Below are positions 23,775 through 29,901 of a stretch of 36,600 bases of DNA, one piece after another; the first letter of the stretch is position 1; each line of letters opens with the position of its first letter. The translations under genes and the position numbers were made by a program. Source of the stretch: a virus; the IMG/VR virus record IMGVR_UViG_3300008262_000156, positions 1 through 36,600 of that record; one strand, 5' to 3'. The notes below the pieces were generated by a model. It saw nothing but the letters and a program-made list of their open reading frames with translations. It ran no database searches and was not told the DNA's origin.

Positions 23775-24919
23775 CGGGCTGTTACCCCGCCAGCTCTTTA
23801 TCTGACGGTTCTCACGATTTGCCATCTCGTGAGTTCAGACTATATCATGATCTAGTCCCTCCATCTGCGATCGAAATGCCAGTCCCTATCAAGCCTTTGG
23901 CCTTTACGGCTGAGGAGATCAACGCCTTGACAGATCAGTGGTCTGATCTGGAGATCGCTGCGCAGCACAGGCTTGCATATTCCGCAGTGCGGAAAGCCCG
24001 GCTGGCGCATGGCGTCAAGACGTTTACCCAAAAGACAGGGTTGGTCCGTATCGCGGAAACTGGAGAATTGCGTCGCAAAGGAAGCGTGCGCGGCGCCGTC
24101 AGGACTGACGGACTCCAGGACGATTACTTTGCGTGTATCGACAATCCAGAAAAAGCTTACTGGATTGGATTGCTCATGGCAGATGGATGGGTCACGCTTA
24201 GAGAAGGGGTACCCAAAGAGGTTGGCCTTGCCTGCCATCCACAAGATGACGAGTTGCTGACCTTCTTCGGTAAAGCGATTGGCTCAAGTGGCAGGATTGT
24301 CACAAAAACAAACAATCGCTCTTACTCTTCCAGTGGCAAGTCCCAAATCAGTACGATTCGCATAACCTGTCAAGCCTTCACTCGGCATGCGATTGCAGCT
24401 GGAGTGAAAACCAGAAAGTCAGGTTGCCTCGTACTTCCGCCCGCTGCCCATCTTTTCCCCTCGGATTTTTGTCGAGGTTTTTTTGATGGTGACGGTTCAA
24501 TATGCCATCGCAGTTTCACGTTTATTTGCGGCTCAGCTGATTTCCAGCAAGAGCTTATGGCCCTGATTCGTTACGAAACAGGACATGCACTCCATCCTGC
24601 TATCGTGATAAGCCCCAATACCGGCAAAGGTGTCGAGCGCTTGTCTGGTTATCGCAAAGATAAAAGCGTGCTTGATTGGATGTACCAAAGAAACTCGCCT
24701 GCTTTGAGCCGCAAATACCTGAAATACATAACGCATTGGAGCTAGACCCCCGGCACTCGTGGGAGCAGTTACTGTCCGTTCTGGACTCGGCTCCTAGTCG
24801 TTGCACCTTCCCGCGGATTCCTCTGCGGGCTTGGCTCAGGATTCCCCGGTAATGGAGGGGTTCCCTGAGTTCACCGGGTTATTGCCCGCTGCTCACGCAG
24901 CGGCGGCGCAATCGTGTTT
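23775..24919 (-). ncRNA. Group I intron 2 in the major capsid gene
   Basis: 1145 bases. Core elements on the minus strand: P1 pairs exon end GGCGU with GCGCC (U-G at the splice site); a P2-like hairpin CCGCTGC-GTGA-GCAGCGG; P element GAACTCAGGGAACC (near 24857-24873); Q AATCCTGAGCC (24833-24843); R GGTGCAACGACTAGG (24793-24807); S ATGATATAGTC (23838-23849). P4 pairs CTCAGG with CCTGAG and P7 pairs GACTA with TAGTC. A P9-type hairpin CTCACGA...TCGTGAG follows, then a terminal G. R and S are separated by about 940 bases holding an antisense LAGLIDADG gene. Splice points are inferred from pairing and protein continuity, good to a few bases. Confidence 0.88.
23876..24745 (+). CDS. LAGLIDADG homing endonuclease, antisense within intron 2
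   Basis: 289 residues from an ATG at 23876 (an upstream TTG at 23819 is in frame but lies in the conserved intron core). Seen: an N-terminal helix-turn-helix-like stretch (TAEEINALTDQWSDLEIAAQ), motif 1 YWIGLLMADG (about 95-104) and motif 2 FCRGFFDGDG (about 197-206), both with the catalytic Asp intact, then a C-terminal VLDWMYQRNSPALSRKYLKY. Known: LAGLIDADG enzymes cut intronless alleles to mobilise their host intron. Odd: it is encoded on the strand opposite the intron and capsid gene, so it cannot be made from the capsid transcript. It is visibly AT-richer than its neighbours, suggesting recent arrival. Likely homing agent of intron 2. Confidence 0.88.
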   Translation: MPVPIKPLAFTAEEINALTDQWSDLEIAAQHRLAYSAVRKARLAHGVKTFTQKTGLVRIAETGELRRKGSVRGAVRTDGLQDDYFACIDNPEKAYWIGLLMADGWVTLREGVPKEVGLACHPQDDELLTFFGKAIGSSGRIVTKTNNRSYSSSGKSQISTIRITCQAFTRHAIAAGVKTRKSGCLVLPPAAHLFPSDFCRGFFDGDGSICHRSFTFICGSADFQQELMALIRYETGHALHPAIVISPNTGKGVERLSGYRKDKSVLDWMYQRNSPALSRKYLKYITHWS

Positions 24920-25242
24920 ACGCCAGCGGCGATAGTCATCCAGCAGAGTCAGCGAGCCGATGCTCTGGTGGAAGACGCCAAGGTTGCCGGTGTCGATGAG
25001 CAGCCGCTGGGCCGTCATCAGGTTTTCGCGGCTCACCTTGAAGGTGCTGGGCTGATCCGGTTCGGTGGGATCTGCGGGGCCTGTGTATTCTTTGAGGGTC
25101 ACCAAGACCTTCTGCTTGGTGATGTTGCGGGAGGACGCAGTACCGATGGTCTGATCGGGCGTCCGCTCGCGGGATTCCTTGGAACCCGGAGCACCCCAGT
25201 AGCTGTAGCGATCAAGCTGGACCGTCTGGCCCGGCATCTTTG
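24920..25242 (-). CDS. Major capsid protein, exon 2
   Basis: 108 residues between the two introns. Seen: KMPGQTVQLDRYSYWGAPG, KQKVLVTLKEYTGPADP, a helical ENLMTAQRLLIDTGNLGVF, and HQSIGSLTLLDDYRRWR running to the 5' splice site. The last residues read on into intron 2 (KHDCAAAA, stop at 24893), which is why an unspliced reading stops. The MVKLQNHWIK start that a simple gene finder would choose lies in the intron 1 P9 hairpin, so it is not a true start. Spliced to exon 1 the junction reads VVVHDF-S-KMPGQ, in phase. Confidence 0.82.
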
Positions 25243-25612
25243 CAGTGATGTTATCCCACTGGCTCTTTATCCAATGGTTCTGCAGCTTTACCATTGCTGC
25301 AGCTCAGACTATATCTTCACCCACGGCTTGATCCGTTTGGGTGCTCCGCACTCGTGGGTCTTTACCGTCCGTCCTGGACTCCATGACCTAGTCGTTGCAC
25401 CTTCCGCCTGTTCCCAGGCGGCTCGGCTCAGGATTCCCTCGCCCTGCCGCACTCCAGCAGCAGGGCTTTATAAAATATTCTGCCGTGTTGAGCGGCTTTC
25501 CTTGTCAAGGTTCTCGGCGTGATGCCGACGGTCAGAGTGTCAGGAAGGGTTCCCTGAGTTCACGGAGTATCGATCAGGCTTTCGCGCTGAAAGTTCCCTG
25601 GGCGTACACCCT
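25243..25612 (-). ncRNA. Group I intron 1 in the major capsid gene (ORF-less)
   Basis: 370 bases, closely related to intron 2. Minus-strand elements: P1 pairs exon end UUUCU with GGGAA (U-G at the splice site), extended by GGGU/GCCC; P2-like hairpin CTTTC-AGCGC-GAAAG; P element GAACTCAGGGAACCC (near 25548-25564); Q AATCCTGAGCC (25425-25435); R GGTGCAACGACTAGG (near 25388-25402); S GAAGATATAGTC (25307-25318). P4 CTCAGG/CCTGAG, P6 CCGCCTG/CAGGCGG and P7 GACTA/TAGTC are present. A P9 hairpin CTGCAG...CTGCAG and a stem CAGTG...CACTG follow, ending in G. R to S is only about 70 bases, so there is no internal gene. The 5' splice point falls inside the TAG that ends the unspliced exon 1 frame. Confidence 0.87.
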
Positions 25613-25844
25613 AGAAATCGTGGACTACGACTGGCTCAATTGCAAGCTCAGCGACGTAAGTGGGGTGCGGGCGATAGAGCTCAGCACCCAACAGCTTGGG
25701 AAAGTCGGAATCAATCCACAAAGCGGATAGCGCCTCCTGCGCGAAATCGGTGGAGAACGCACCGAGGACAAGCCCCCCGTGCTTGTCTGACGAAGGTATG
25801 TACTCTCCTGCCTGTGTAAGCCCGTCAGCGCATGGCCGCCCCAC
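25613..25844 (-). CDS. Major capsid protein, exon 1
   Basis: The MCP N-terminal exon, 77 codons plus one base if it starts at the GTG at 25844. Seen: GAFSTDFAQEALSALWIDSD, then FPKLLGAELYRPHPTYVAEL and EPVVVHDF, then the splice in phase. The start is not settled: the GTG at 25844 has no clear Shine-Dalgarno sequence and overlaps the start of the antisense endonuclease. An in-frame ATA at 25799 has AGGAG five bases upstream. A TTG further in (residue LW) follows AGGAGG, but would cut into the likely core. A 7-bp hairpin (GACAAGC/GCTTGTC, 25767-25787) lies just after the ATA. Total spliced length from the GTG is 432 residues. Confidence 0.75.
25793..25800 (-). promoter_or_regulatory. CATACCCT-like element (CATACCTT) near MCP start
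   Basis: One-mismatch copy, followed by CG as in several exact copies. It overlaps the candidate ATA start and lies between the antisense endonuclease and MCP exon 1. If it is functional, the MCP start must be downstream of it. Confidence 0.38.
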
Positions 25845-26659
25845 CCCGTACCGTTCTCAACCCCTCGGAGTCCGCGGCCCTTACCCGCCTTGTCCTGGCC
25901 TACTGTCTCGGCCGTGGTTCCATCTGCCTGTGCAGCCGCAGTTACGCCCTGCAGCTGCATCAGCCGCGGGCGAATATGGACTACACCCACTACCAGTGGC
26001 GTCGGCTGCGGCAGTTCCTGCCCAACACCAAGGCGCCCCGTTATGTGCCAGTCAAGGGCGACACCGGAGACGGCCGCGCCGGGCAGTGGCGGCTGCGGGT
26101 GAGCAGCAAGTATTTCGAGACCGCCTTCCACCTGCTCTACCCCGACGGCTTCCAGCTGCGGCCGCCCGTGCTCGAGCTCCTCGGCGCGGAGGCGATCGCG
26201 TCGCTCTGGGCTGATCGTGGCCGGATCCTGGTGACGCGCGGCCGCAACTTCGCCACCGGCCGCCTCAACCTCTCGCGGCTGACCTTCGAGGAGGCAGAGC
26301 TGGTGGCCGAGTGGATCTCCAGGCTGACCGGCAGCGGATCAACGCTCCACCACGGCCCCCGCAGCTTCGAGGCGCCGATGCTCTACTTCGATGCCGAGTC
26401 CACGGCCAACCTGATGCGAGCGGTGTCCGACACCTGGATGGCCCAGGCGGGCTGCCTGCAGCGCAAGTTCCAGGTGCCGCTGCTCGGCCGGCCCATCAGC
26501 GCCAGCGAGGCCCTGGCGGCAGAGCTGGCGATGCCACCGCCGACTGCGCGCCGTGGCGCCGGGCTCCTGAAGACCCGCAACCGGCGTGTGCCGGCGCTGC
26601 CGCGGCCCAACGATCCGCCGGTGCTCAGATCTCCAGCGGCTGAATCAGCTTCTGCATGA
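25832..26659 (+). CDS. LAGLIDADG-like endonuclease homologue, probably degenerate
   Basis: 275 residues, ATG at 25832, on the strand opposite the capsid genes. Its 3' end overlaps the lysozyme gene tail by 35 bases. Seen: a first motif region LTRLVLAYCLGRGSICL, then ALQLHQPRANMDYTHYQWRR, RVSSKYFETAFHLLYPDG, and a second motif region AIASLWADRGRI, the arrangement of the LAGLIDADG_2 family (usually ..GDGS.. and MDDGS). In both motifs the expected acidic position reads Arg (GRG, DRG), so cleavage activity is doubtful. GC content matches the phage, unlike the intron endonuclease, suggesting long residence. It sits beside the intron-bearing capsid gene, as with freestanding endonucleases that mobilise a nearby intron. 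May be a relic or a retained DNA-binding protein. Confidence 0.72.
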   Translation: MAAPPRTVLNPSESAALTRLVLAYCLGRGSICLCSRSYALQLHQPRANMDYTHYQWRRLRQFLPNTKAPRYVPVKGDTGDGRAGQWRLRVSSKYFETAFHLLYPDGFQLRPPVLELLGAEAIASLWADRGRILVTRGRNFATGRLNLSRLTFEEAELVAEWISRLTGSGSTLHHGPRSFEAPMLYFDAESTANLMRAVSDTWMAQAGCLQRKFQVPLLGRPISASEALAAELAMPPPTARRGAGLLKTRNRRVPALPRPNDPPVLRSPAAESASA

Positions 26660-27428
26660 CGGCCAGGAAGTCGCGGCCGGGGCTGCCGGCCATCCGCGTG
26701 CCGCTGCCCGGCCTGCGCAGCATCGGATTGACGCTGTTCAGCAGGGCGGCCTGGCTCTGCTGCACATAATCGGCCAGGCCGTTGGGCTTGATTGTCCCCA
26801 GCGGCGTGGCGAGCAGTCCGCTCAGGGCGACGGAACCCGCCGTGTTGCTGCCCAGCAGGGAGGCGGGAGCCCCGGGCATCGGCAGGCCACCACCACCACC
26901 ACCGCCGCCGCCGCCGCTACCACCGTCACTGGCGGTGCCGGCAGCAGCAGTGCCGTTGCCAGGATTCGGGGCTGCCCCCAGCCGGCCCTGGTAGAAGCCC
27001 AGCAGCTCCCTCTGCCCCTTCACCGGCTGGCCGTAGTAGCTCTTGCCCGCCGCCGTCGGCAGCGACGCCCACTCCGGCGACAGCTTGGCCAGGGCCTCTG
27101 TCGTCATCGGCTTGGATGGATCCACGCCACGATCACGGATCAGCTGCAGCGCCGCCCGGTCCTGGGACTCCGGCGAGAAGTCCTTCAGCCCTAGCCGGCC
27201 CGCCACGCCCTTCCAGGTATCCGGCATGAACTGGTACGCGCCCGCCGCGGCCGAGGCGTACCCGCCGGAGCGCACCACCTGATCGGGGTGGCCCTTGCTC
27301 CAGTCGAACTGGCCACCGCCGAACATCGTGCCGTAGCCCTTCTGCCCGCCGCCGTGCCAAGTCCCCTCCGCCATGCGGATGGTGTCGAGGTAAGCGCGTT
27401 CGTTGGCGCCAATCGCTGCCTGGGCCAT
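26625..27428 (-). CDS. Lambda-R-like lysozyme (GH104 family), virion-associated candidate
   Basis: 267 residues, ATG at 27428. Seen: residues about 10-150 match the lambda endolysin layout: AYLDTIRMAEGTW with the likely catalytic Glu at 21, GYGTMFGGGQFDWSKGHPDQ, AAGAYQFMPDTWKGVAGRLG, LKDFSPESQDRAALQLIRDR and ELLGFYQG. Known: this family is a peptidoglycan lytic transglycosylase that cleaves between MurNAc and GlcNAc. Unusual: about 115 extra residues follow, beginning with a poly-Gly linker (ten Gly, about 172-181) and ending in LLNSVNPMLRRPG...FLAVMQKLIQPLEI. It lies in the head module between portal and capsid, with no holin visible. It could therefore be a particle-borne enzyme for DNA entry as well as, or instead of, a lysis enzyme. 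Confidence 0.87.
   Translation of the reverse strand: MAQAAIGANERAYLDTIRMAEGTWHGGGQKGYGTMFGGGQFDWSKGHPDQVVRSGGYASAAAGAYQFMPDTWKGVAGRLGLKDFSPESQDRAALQLIRDRGVDPSKPMTTEALAKLSPEWASLPTAAGKSYYGQPVKGQRELLGFYQGRLGAAPNPGNGTAAAGTASDGGSGGGGGGGGGGLPMPGAPASLLGSNTAGSVALSGLLATPLGTIKPNGLADYVQQSQAALLNSVNPMLRRPGSGTRMAGSPGRDFLAVMQKLIQPLEI
26889..26920 (-). repeat. Poly-glycine codon tract in lysozyme gene
   Basis: Run of CCACC/CCGCC-type triplets (plus strand) encoding about ten consecutive glycines between the catalytic domain and C-terminal extension of the lysozyme. Simple triplet repeat, prone to length change. Confidence 0.75.
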
Positions 27429-27431
27429 GGC

Positions 27432-27650
27432 CTACTCGCTGAGAAGTTCGAATCGCCTGGAGACCGACGGGCTGCTGCCCGCCGCCAGATCCGCTGCGGT
27501 CCGCGCCGCCGCGGCCTCGGCCGACAGGCCCTTGCTCTGGTAGTTCGCCAGAAAGTCCTGCACCTGATCCACTGGATCGGATGCAGGACTCGTGGCGCTC
27601 AGTCGCTGGATGGCGCCGATGACCTGCGGGGATGCAGCAAGGCGCGTCAA
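27432..27650 (-). CDS. Small Ala-rich protein
   Basis: 72 residues from a TTG at 27650; no ATG is in reach. Seen: a helical N-terminal part (LAASPQVIGAIQRLSATSPA), then VDQVQDFLANYQSKGLSAEA and AAARTAADLAAG, strongly helical, ending in SRRFELLSE. No recognised domain. It is followed after a few bases by the lysozyme gene and preceded by an exact CATACCCT element, so it likely opens the lysozyme transcription unit. It has no membrane segment and is not a holin on present evidence. Possibly a small internal virion protein. Confidence 0.6.
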   Translation of the reverse strand: MTRLAASPQVIGAIQRLSATSPASDPVDQVQDFLANYQSKGLSAEAAAARTAADLAAGSSPSVSRRFELLSE

Positions 27651-27671
27651 GGGCTGAGTGTCTCTGGAGGC

Positions 27672-27679
27672 AGGGTATG
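27672..27679 (-). promoter_or_regulatory. CATACCCT element upstream of 27650
   Basis: Exact copy, 18 bases after the stop at 27698 and about 21 bases before the TTG at 27650. No strong hairpin. Confidence 0.56.
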
Positions 27680-27697
27680 GACCGCGCCGCCTGGGAC

Positions 27698-28459
27698 TCA
27701 GTTGAAGGGGATCGTGTTCTGATCCGCCGGAGTAGTGAGCTGCTGCACGGCAGCAAGGAAGGCCGGCACGCCGATTCCCACAGCCGTCAGGCCGGCGAGG
27801 CCTTGCTCGGCCATGCGGGCGTGGTCGCCCTCGAGGCCCAGGCCCTCGGCCGCTCTGCGAACGTGACCCCCGAGAGGCGCCTCCCAGAACTGGTTGGCGA
27901 TGCGCTCGCGGCCCTCCTCCTCCAGTGGATTGCTGGCGTAGCCCTGGAGGCCCGCCTGCCCCTTCCGCTGGTAGGCCGGCGTTGCAGCGATCCGCTCGCG
28001 GCGGGCCCGATCGCGATCCAGCACCACCTGGGCGCGACCCGTGATCGGCGATGGCCCGCTGGCGCCGCCGGGGCCGCCGTGGTCGTAGCCGATCAGGCCG
28101 GCCCGCATCTGGTCCATGGCGGAGACGCCAGGGTTCACGGCGCGGCTGGCGTCGATGTCATCGGCATCGACGAACTGCCGATAATCAGCGGGTGGCTGCG
28201 CACCGGGGTTGCCTATCATCAGCAGGTGCTCCCGAGGCGGCGGTGCCACACCGGGGTTGCCCATCATCAGCAGGTGCTCCTGGGGCGGCGGCGCAACGCC
28301 GGGGTTGCCGGTCATCAGGCCGCGGGCGGCGGGATGCACCATCGCCTCCACCTTGGCCCTGGTCGCCGGATCGTCCATGTTTCGGTAGCCGAGGCGCGGC
28401 TCCGAGTTGTTGACACCCTCGGGGTAGACGAACTGGTGGCGATTCACCTGACGTGACAT
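27698..28459 (-). CDS. Virion protein with three Pro-rich repeats
   Basis: 253 residues, ATG at 28459, with GGAGG near the end of the upstream gene serving as its ribosome site. Seen: an N-terminal HQFVYPEGVNNSEPRLGYRN, then repeats of GNPGVAPPPxEHLLM at exactly 16 residues, encoded by a 48-bp DNA repeat. A helical charged middle follows (VLDRDRARRERIAATPAYQR), then a C-terminal hydrophobic helix LAGLTAVGIGVPAFLAAV. That helix could insert in a membrane or pack in the head. No catalytic motif. Its place between portal and capsid, together with a terminal hydrophobic helix, suggests an internal or ejected virion protein. Family not recognised. Confidence 0.66.
   Translation of the reverse strand: MSRQVNRHQFVYPEGVNNSEPRLGYRNMDDPATRAKVEAMVHPAARGLMTGNPGVAPPPQEHLLMMGNPGVAPPPREHLLMIGNPGAQPPADYRQFVDADDIDASRAVNPGVSAMDQMRAGLIGYDHGGPGGASGPSPITGRAQVVLDRDRARRERIAATPAYQRKGQAGLQGYASNPLEEEGRERIANQFWEAPLGGHVRRAAEGLGLEGDHARMAEQGLAGLTAVGIGVPAFLAAVQQLTTPADQNTIPFN
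28201..28318 (-). repeat. 48-bp tandem repeat (two full units, one partial)
   Basis: Units at 28201-28248 and 28249-28296, with a partial third from 28297. They differ at a few bases and encode GNPGVAPPPxEHLLM-type 16-residue repeats. Period is a multiple of three, so copy-number change would keep frame. Confidence 0.85.
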
Positions 28460-28462
28460 GAC

Positions 28463-29095
28463 TCAGCCTCCGATCGCGAAGGTGGAACCGCCGCTGGCCA
28501 TCCGCGACGCCAGGTTGTCCAGCGCCGCCAACTGCCGCTGGTCCATCACCCCCTGCCGGTAGCGGGCGGAGAAGTCCACGGCCTGGGCGTTGGCGAAGTC
28601 GCTGGTGCCGTCACGGCCGCCCGCCTGGGCCACCTGCTGGTTCATCAGTCGCTGCTGCCCCAGCATCTGCTGCGCCAGCTGCGGCTGCGCCACCGCGTCC
28701 ACCATCGACTGGGCGCCGTGGATTTCAGTGACGAACTGCTGCTGGCTGCGGTTGGAGCTCATCTGCTCCTGCCGCTGCATCATCTGCTGGGGGCTGTCCA
28801 GGGCCTGGGTGCGAACCTCGGCGCGGGTGGCCATCGCGCCGAGCTTGTAGGGATCGGCGACGGAGCCTGCGGCCTCAAGATCATTCGGATCCACGGGCCG
28901 TGCCAGCGGCTGCACCTGGGCGGAGGCGCCAGGCCGCGATGGCGTCCCCTGCAGGTGCAGGTTGTCGCCAAGGGTCTGGGCCAGGCCGGGGCCTTCATTG
29001 GCCATCGGCGAGACCATCGCGCCCGAGGGCGGTGGCACTTCAACGGGTTTGTGGCCTGGCCGGAGACCGCCAGGCGCTGCGAAACGGAGGGGCAT
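28463..29095 (-). CDS. Gln/Ala/Met-rich virion protein
   Basis: 210 residues from the ATG at 29095 (MPLRFAAPGG), eight bases after the upstream stop with GAGGTC between them. The longer open frame upstream is antiphase shadow. Seen: an N-terminal disordered Pro/Gly part, then long Gln/Ala/Met-rich helical segments (QQMMQRQEQMSSNRSQQQF, then QPQLAQQMLGQQRLMNQQVA) with coiled-coil-like hydrophobic spacing, and a short C-terminal helix (ALDNLASRMASGG). No known domain. Downstream, its 3' end overlaps the ribosome site of the repeat-bearing gene, so expression is coupled. Candidate internal head protein. Confidence 0.66.
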   Translation of the reverse strand: MPLRFAAPGGLRPGHKPVEVPPPSGAMVSPMANEGPGLAQTLGDNLHLQGTPSRPGASAQVQPLARPVDPNDLEAAGSVADPYKLGAMATRAEVRTQALDSPQQMMQRQEQMSSNRSQQQFVTEIHGAQSMVDAVAQPQLAQQMLGQQRLMNQQVAQAGGRDGTSDFANAQAVDFSARYRQGVMDQRQLAALDNLASRMASGGSTFAIGG

Positions 29096-29103
29096 GTCAG
29101 ACC

Positions 29104-29898
29104 TCAGTAGGCGTTCATGGACTGCACAGCGGCGGCGTAGGCCACTGGATCGCTCTGTTGCTGGCCCTTGGCCATCAGGTGGTAGGCCAGGCCGGCACTG
29201 GCGGCAGAGCCGACGCCAAGGGCCGCCAGACCCCAGCGGGGCATGCCGCCAAGGACTGGGACGTCCTTCAGCTCGGGCTGCGAGGCGGTCCACCAGTTGT
29301 CGACCTCGGGATTGATCGGCGCCGGCGCGGCAGGAGCGCCCGCAAGGGCCGCGTCCTCCTGGCTGGCGACGGCTTCCATCACGACCGGAGCAGCCGGCTT
29401 GCCGGGCGGTGCCGGTTCCGGCGCCGGAGTGAAGCCCATCATCGGCGACACCTCAGCGCGGAACTTCTCGTCCGCCTTGGCCTTGTCGATGAAGGCCTCG
29501 ATCGCCTCCATCCGCTGGTACTTGCCCTGGGAGGCGAGCTTCTGCTGGCGCTGCATCTGGCCCAGCAGCGCGGCGTCATCGGGATAGGCCGAGCCGCCGG
29601 CGGCGCGGAGGACCCCAAGCTGCTCTTCCAGCTGCTGAGGACTGGGATTCTTGATGCCAGAACGCATCAGCAGACCCCGGGCCACGTCCTCCACGCTGGC
29701 GTTTTTCGTGGCCCAGGCCATGTGCTCCGCCTTTCCGTCTGGAGACGGAACGGTGACAGCGCGATCGCCGTAGGCGGCGCTGCCGAGCCAGCGATCAGCC
29801 AGGGTGTCCCTCCCCACGCCGTACTGCTCCAGCAGGGCGCGGGCGGCGTGGGGCGCCCGCTCGGCGGTCCCAGCGGGTTTGGCGGCAGGCCGTGCCAT
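29104..29898 (-). CDS. Virion protein with C-terminal hydrophobic segment
   Basis: 264 residues, ATG at 29898. Seen: an N-terminal helical part (APHAARALLEQYGVGRDTLA), a mid region with MQRQQKLASQGKYQRMEAIE (amphipathic helix), and a Pro/Ala linker. Near the C-terminus a 20-residue hydrophobic stretch (WGLAALGVGSAASAGLAYHL) may be a transmembrane helix. Known: ejected internal proteins of short-tailed phages often carry such helices to cross the envelope. Here that is inference from position (after the portal) and composition. No enzyme motif seen. Confidence 0.65.
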   Translation of the reverse strand: MARPAAKPAGTAERAPHAARALLEQYGVGRDTLADRWLGSAAYGDRAVTVPSPDGKAEHMAWATKNASVEDVARGLLMRSGIKNPSPQQLEEQLGVLRAAGGSAYPDDAALLGQMQRQQKLASQGKYQRMEAIEAFIDKAKADEKFRAEVSPMMGFTPAPEPAPPGKPAAPVVMEAVASQEDAALAGAPAAPAPINPEVDNWWTASQPELKDVPVLGGMPRWGLAALGVGSAASAGLAYHLMAKGQQQSDPVAYAAAVQSMNAY

Positions 29899-29901
29899 CG
29901 A

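Noticed and set aside
23775-23825. ATG at 23825 as the start of the capsid gene
   Set aside because: It lies in the P9 hairpin of intron 2; the preceding exon and group I core show the protein continues upstream.
25243-25294. ATG at 25294 as the start of a separate 133-residue gene
   Set aside because: It lies in the P9 hairpin of intron 1; sequence between it and 25242 is intronic, and the rest is MCP exon 2.
25832-26659. A third group I intron around the antisense LAGLIDADG-like gene
   Set aside because: No P/Q/R/S core found on either side, and the gene tail overlaps the lysozyme stop, leaving no room for the 5' half of an intron.
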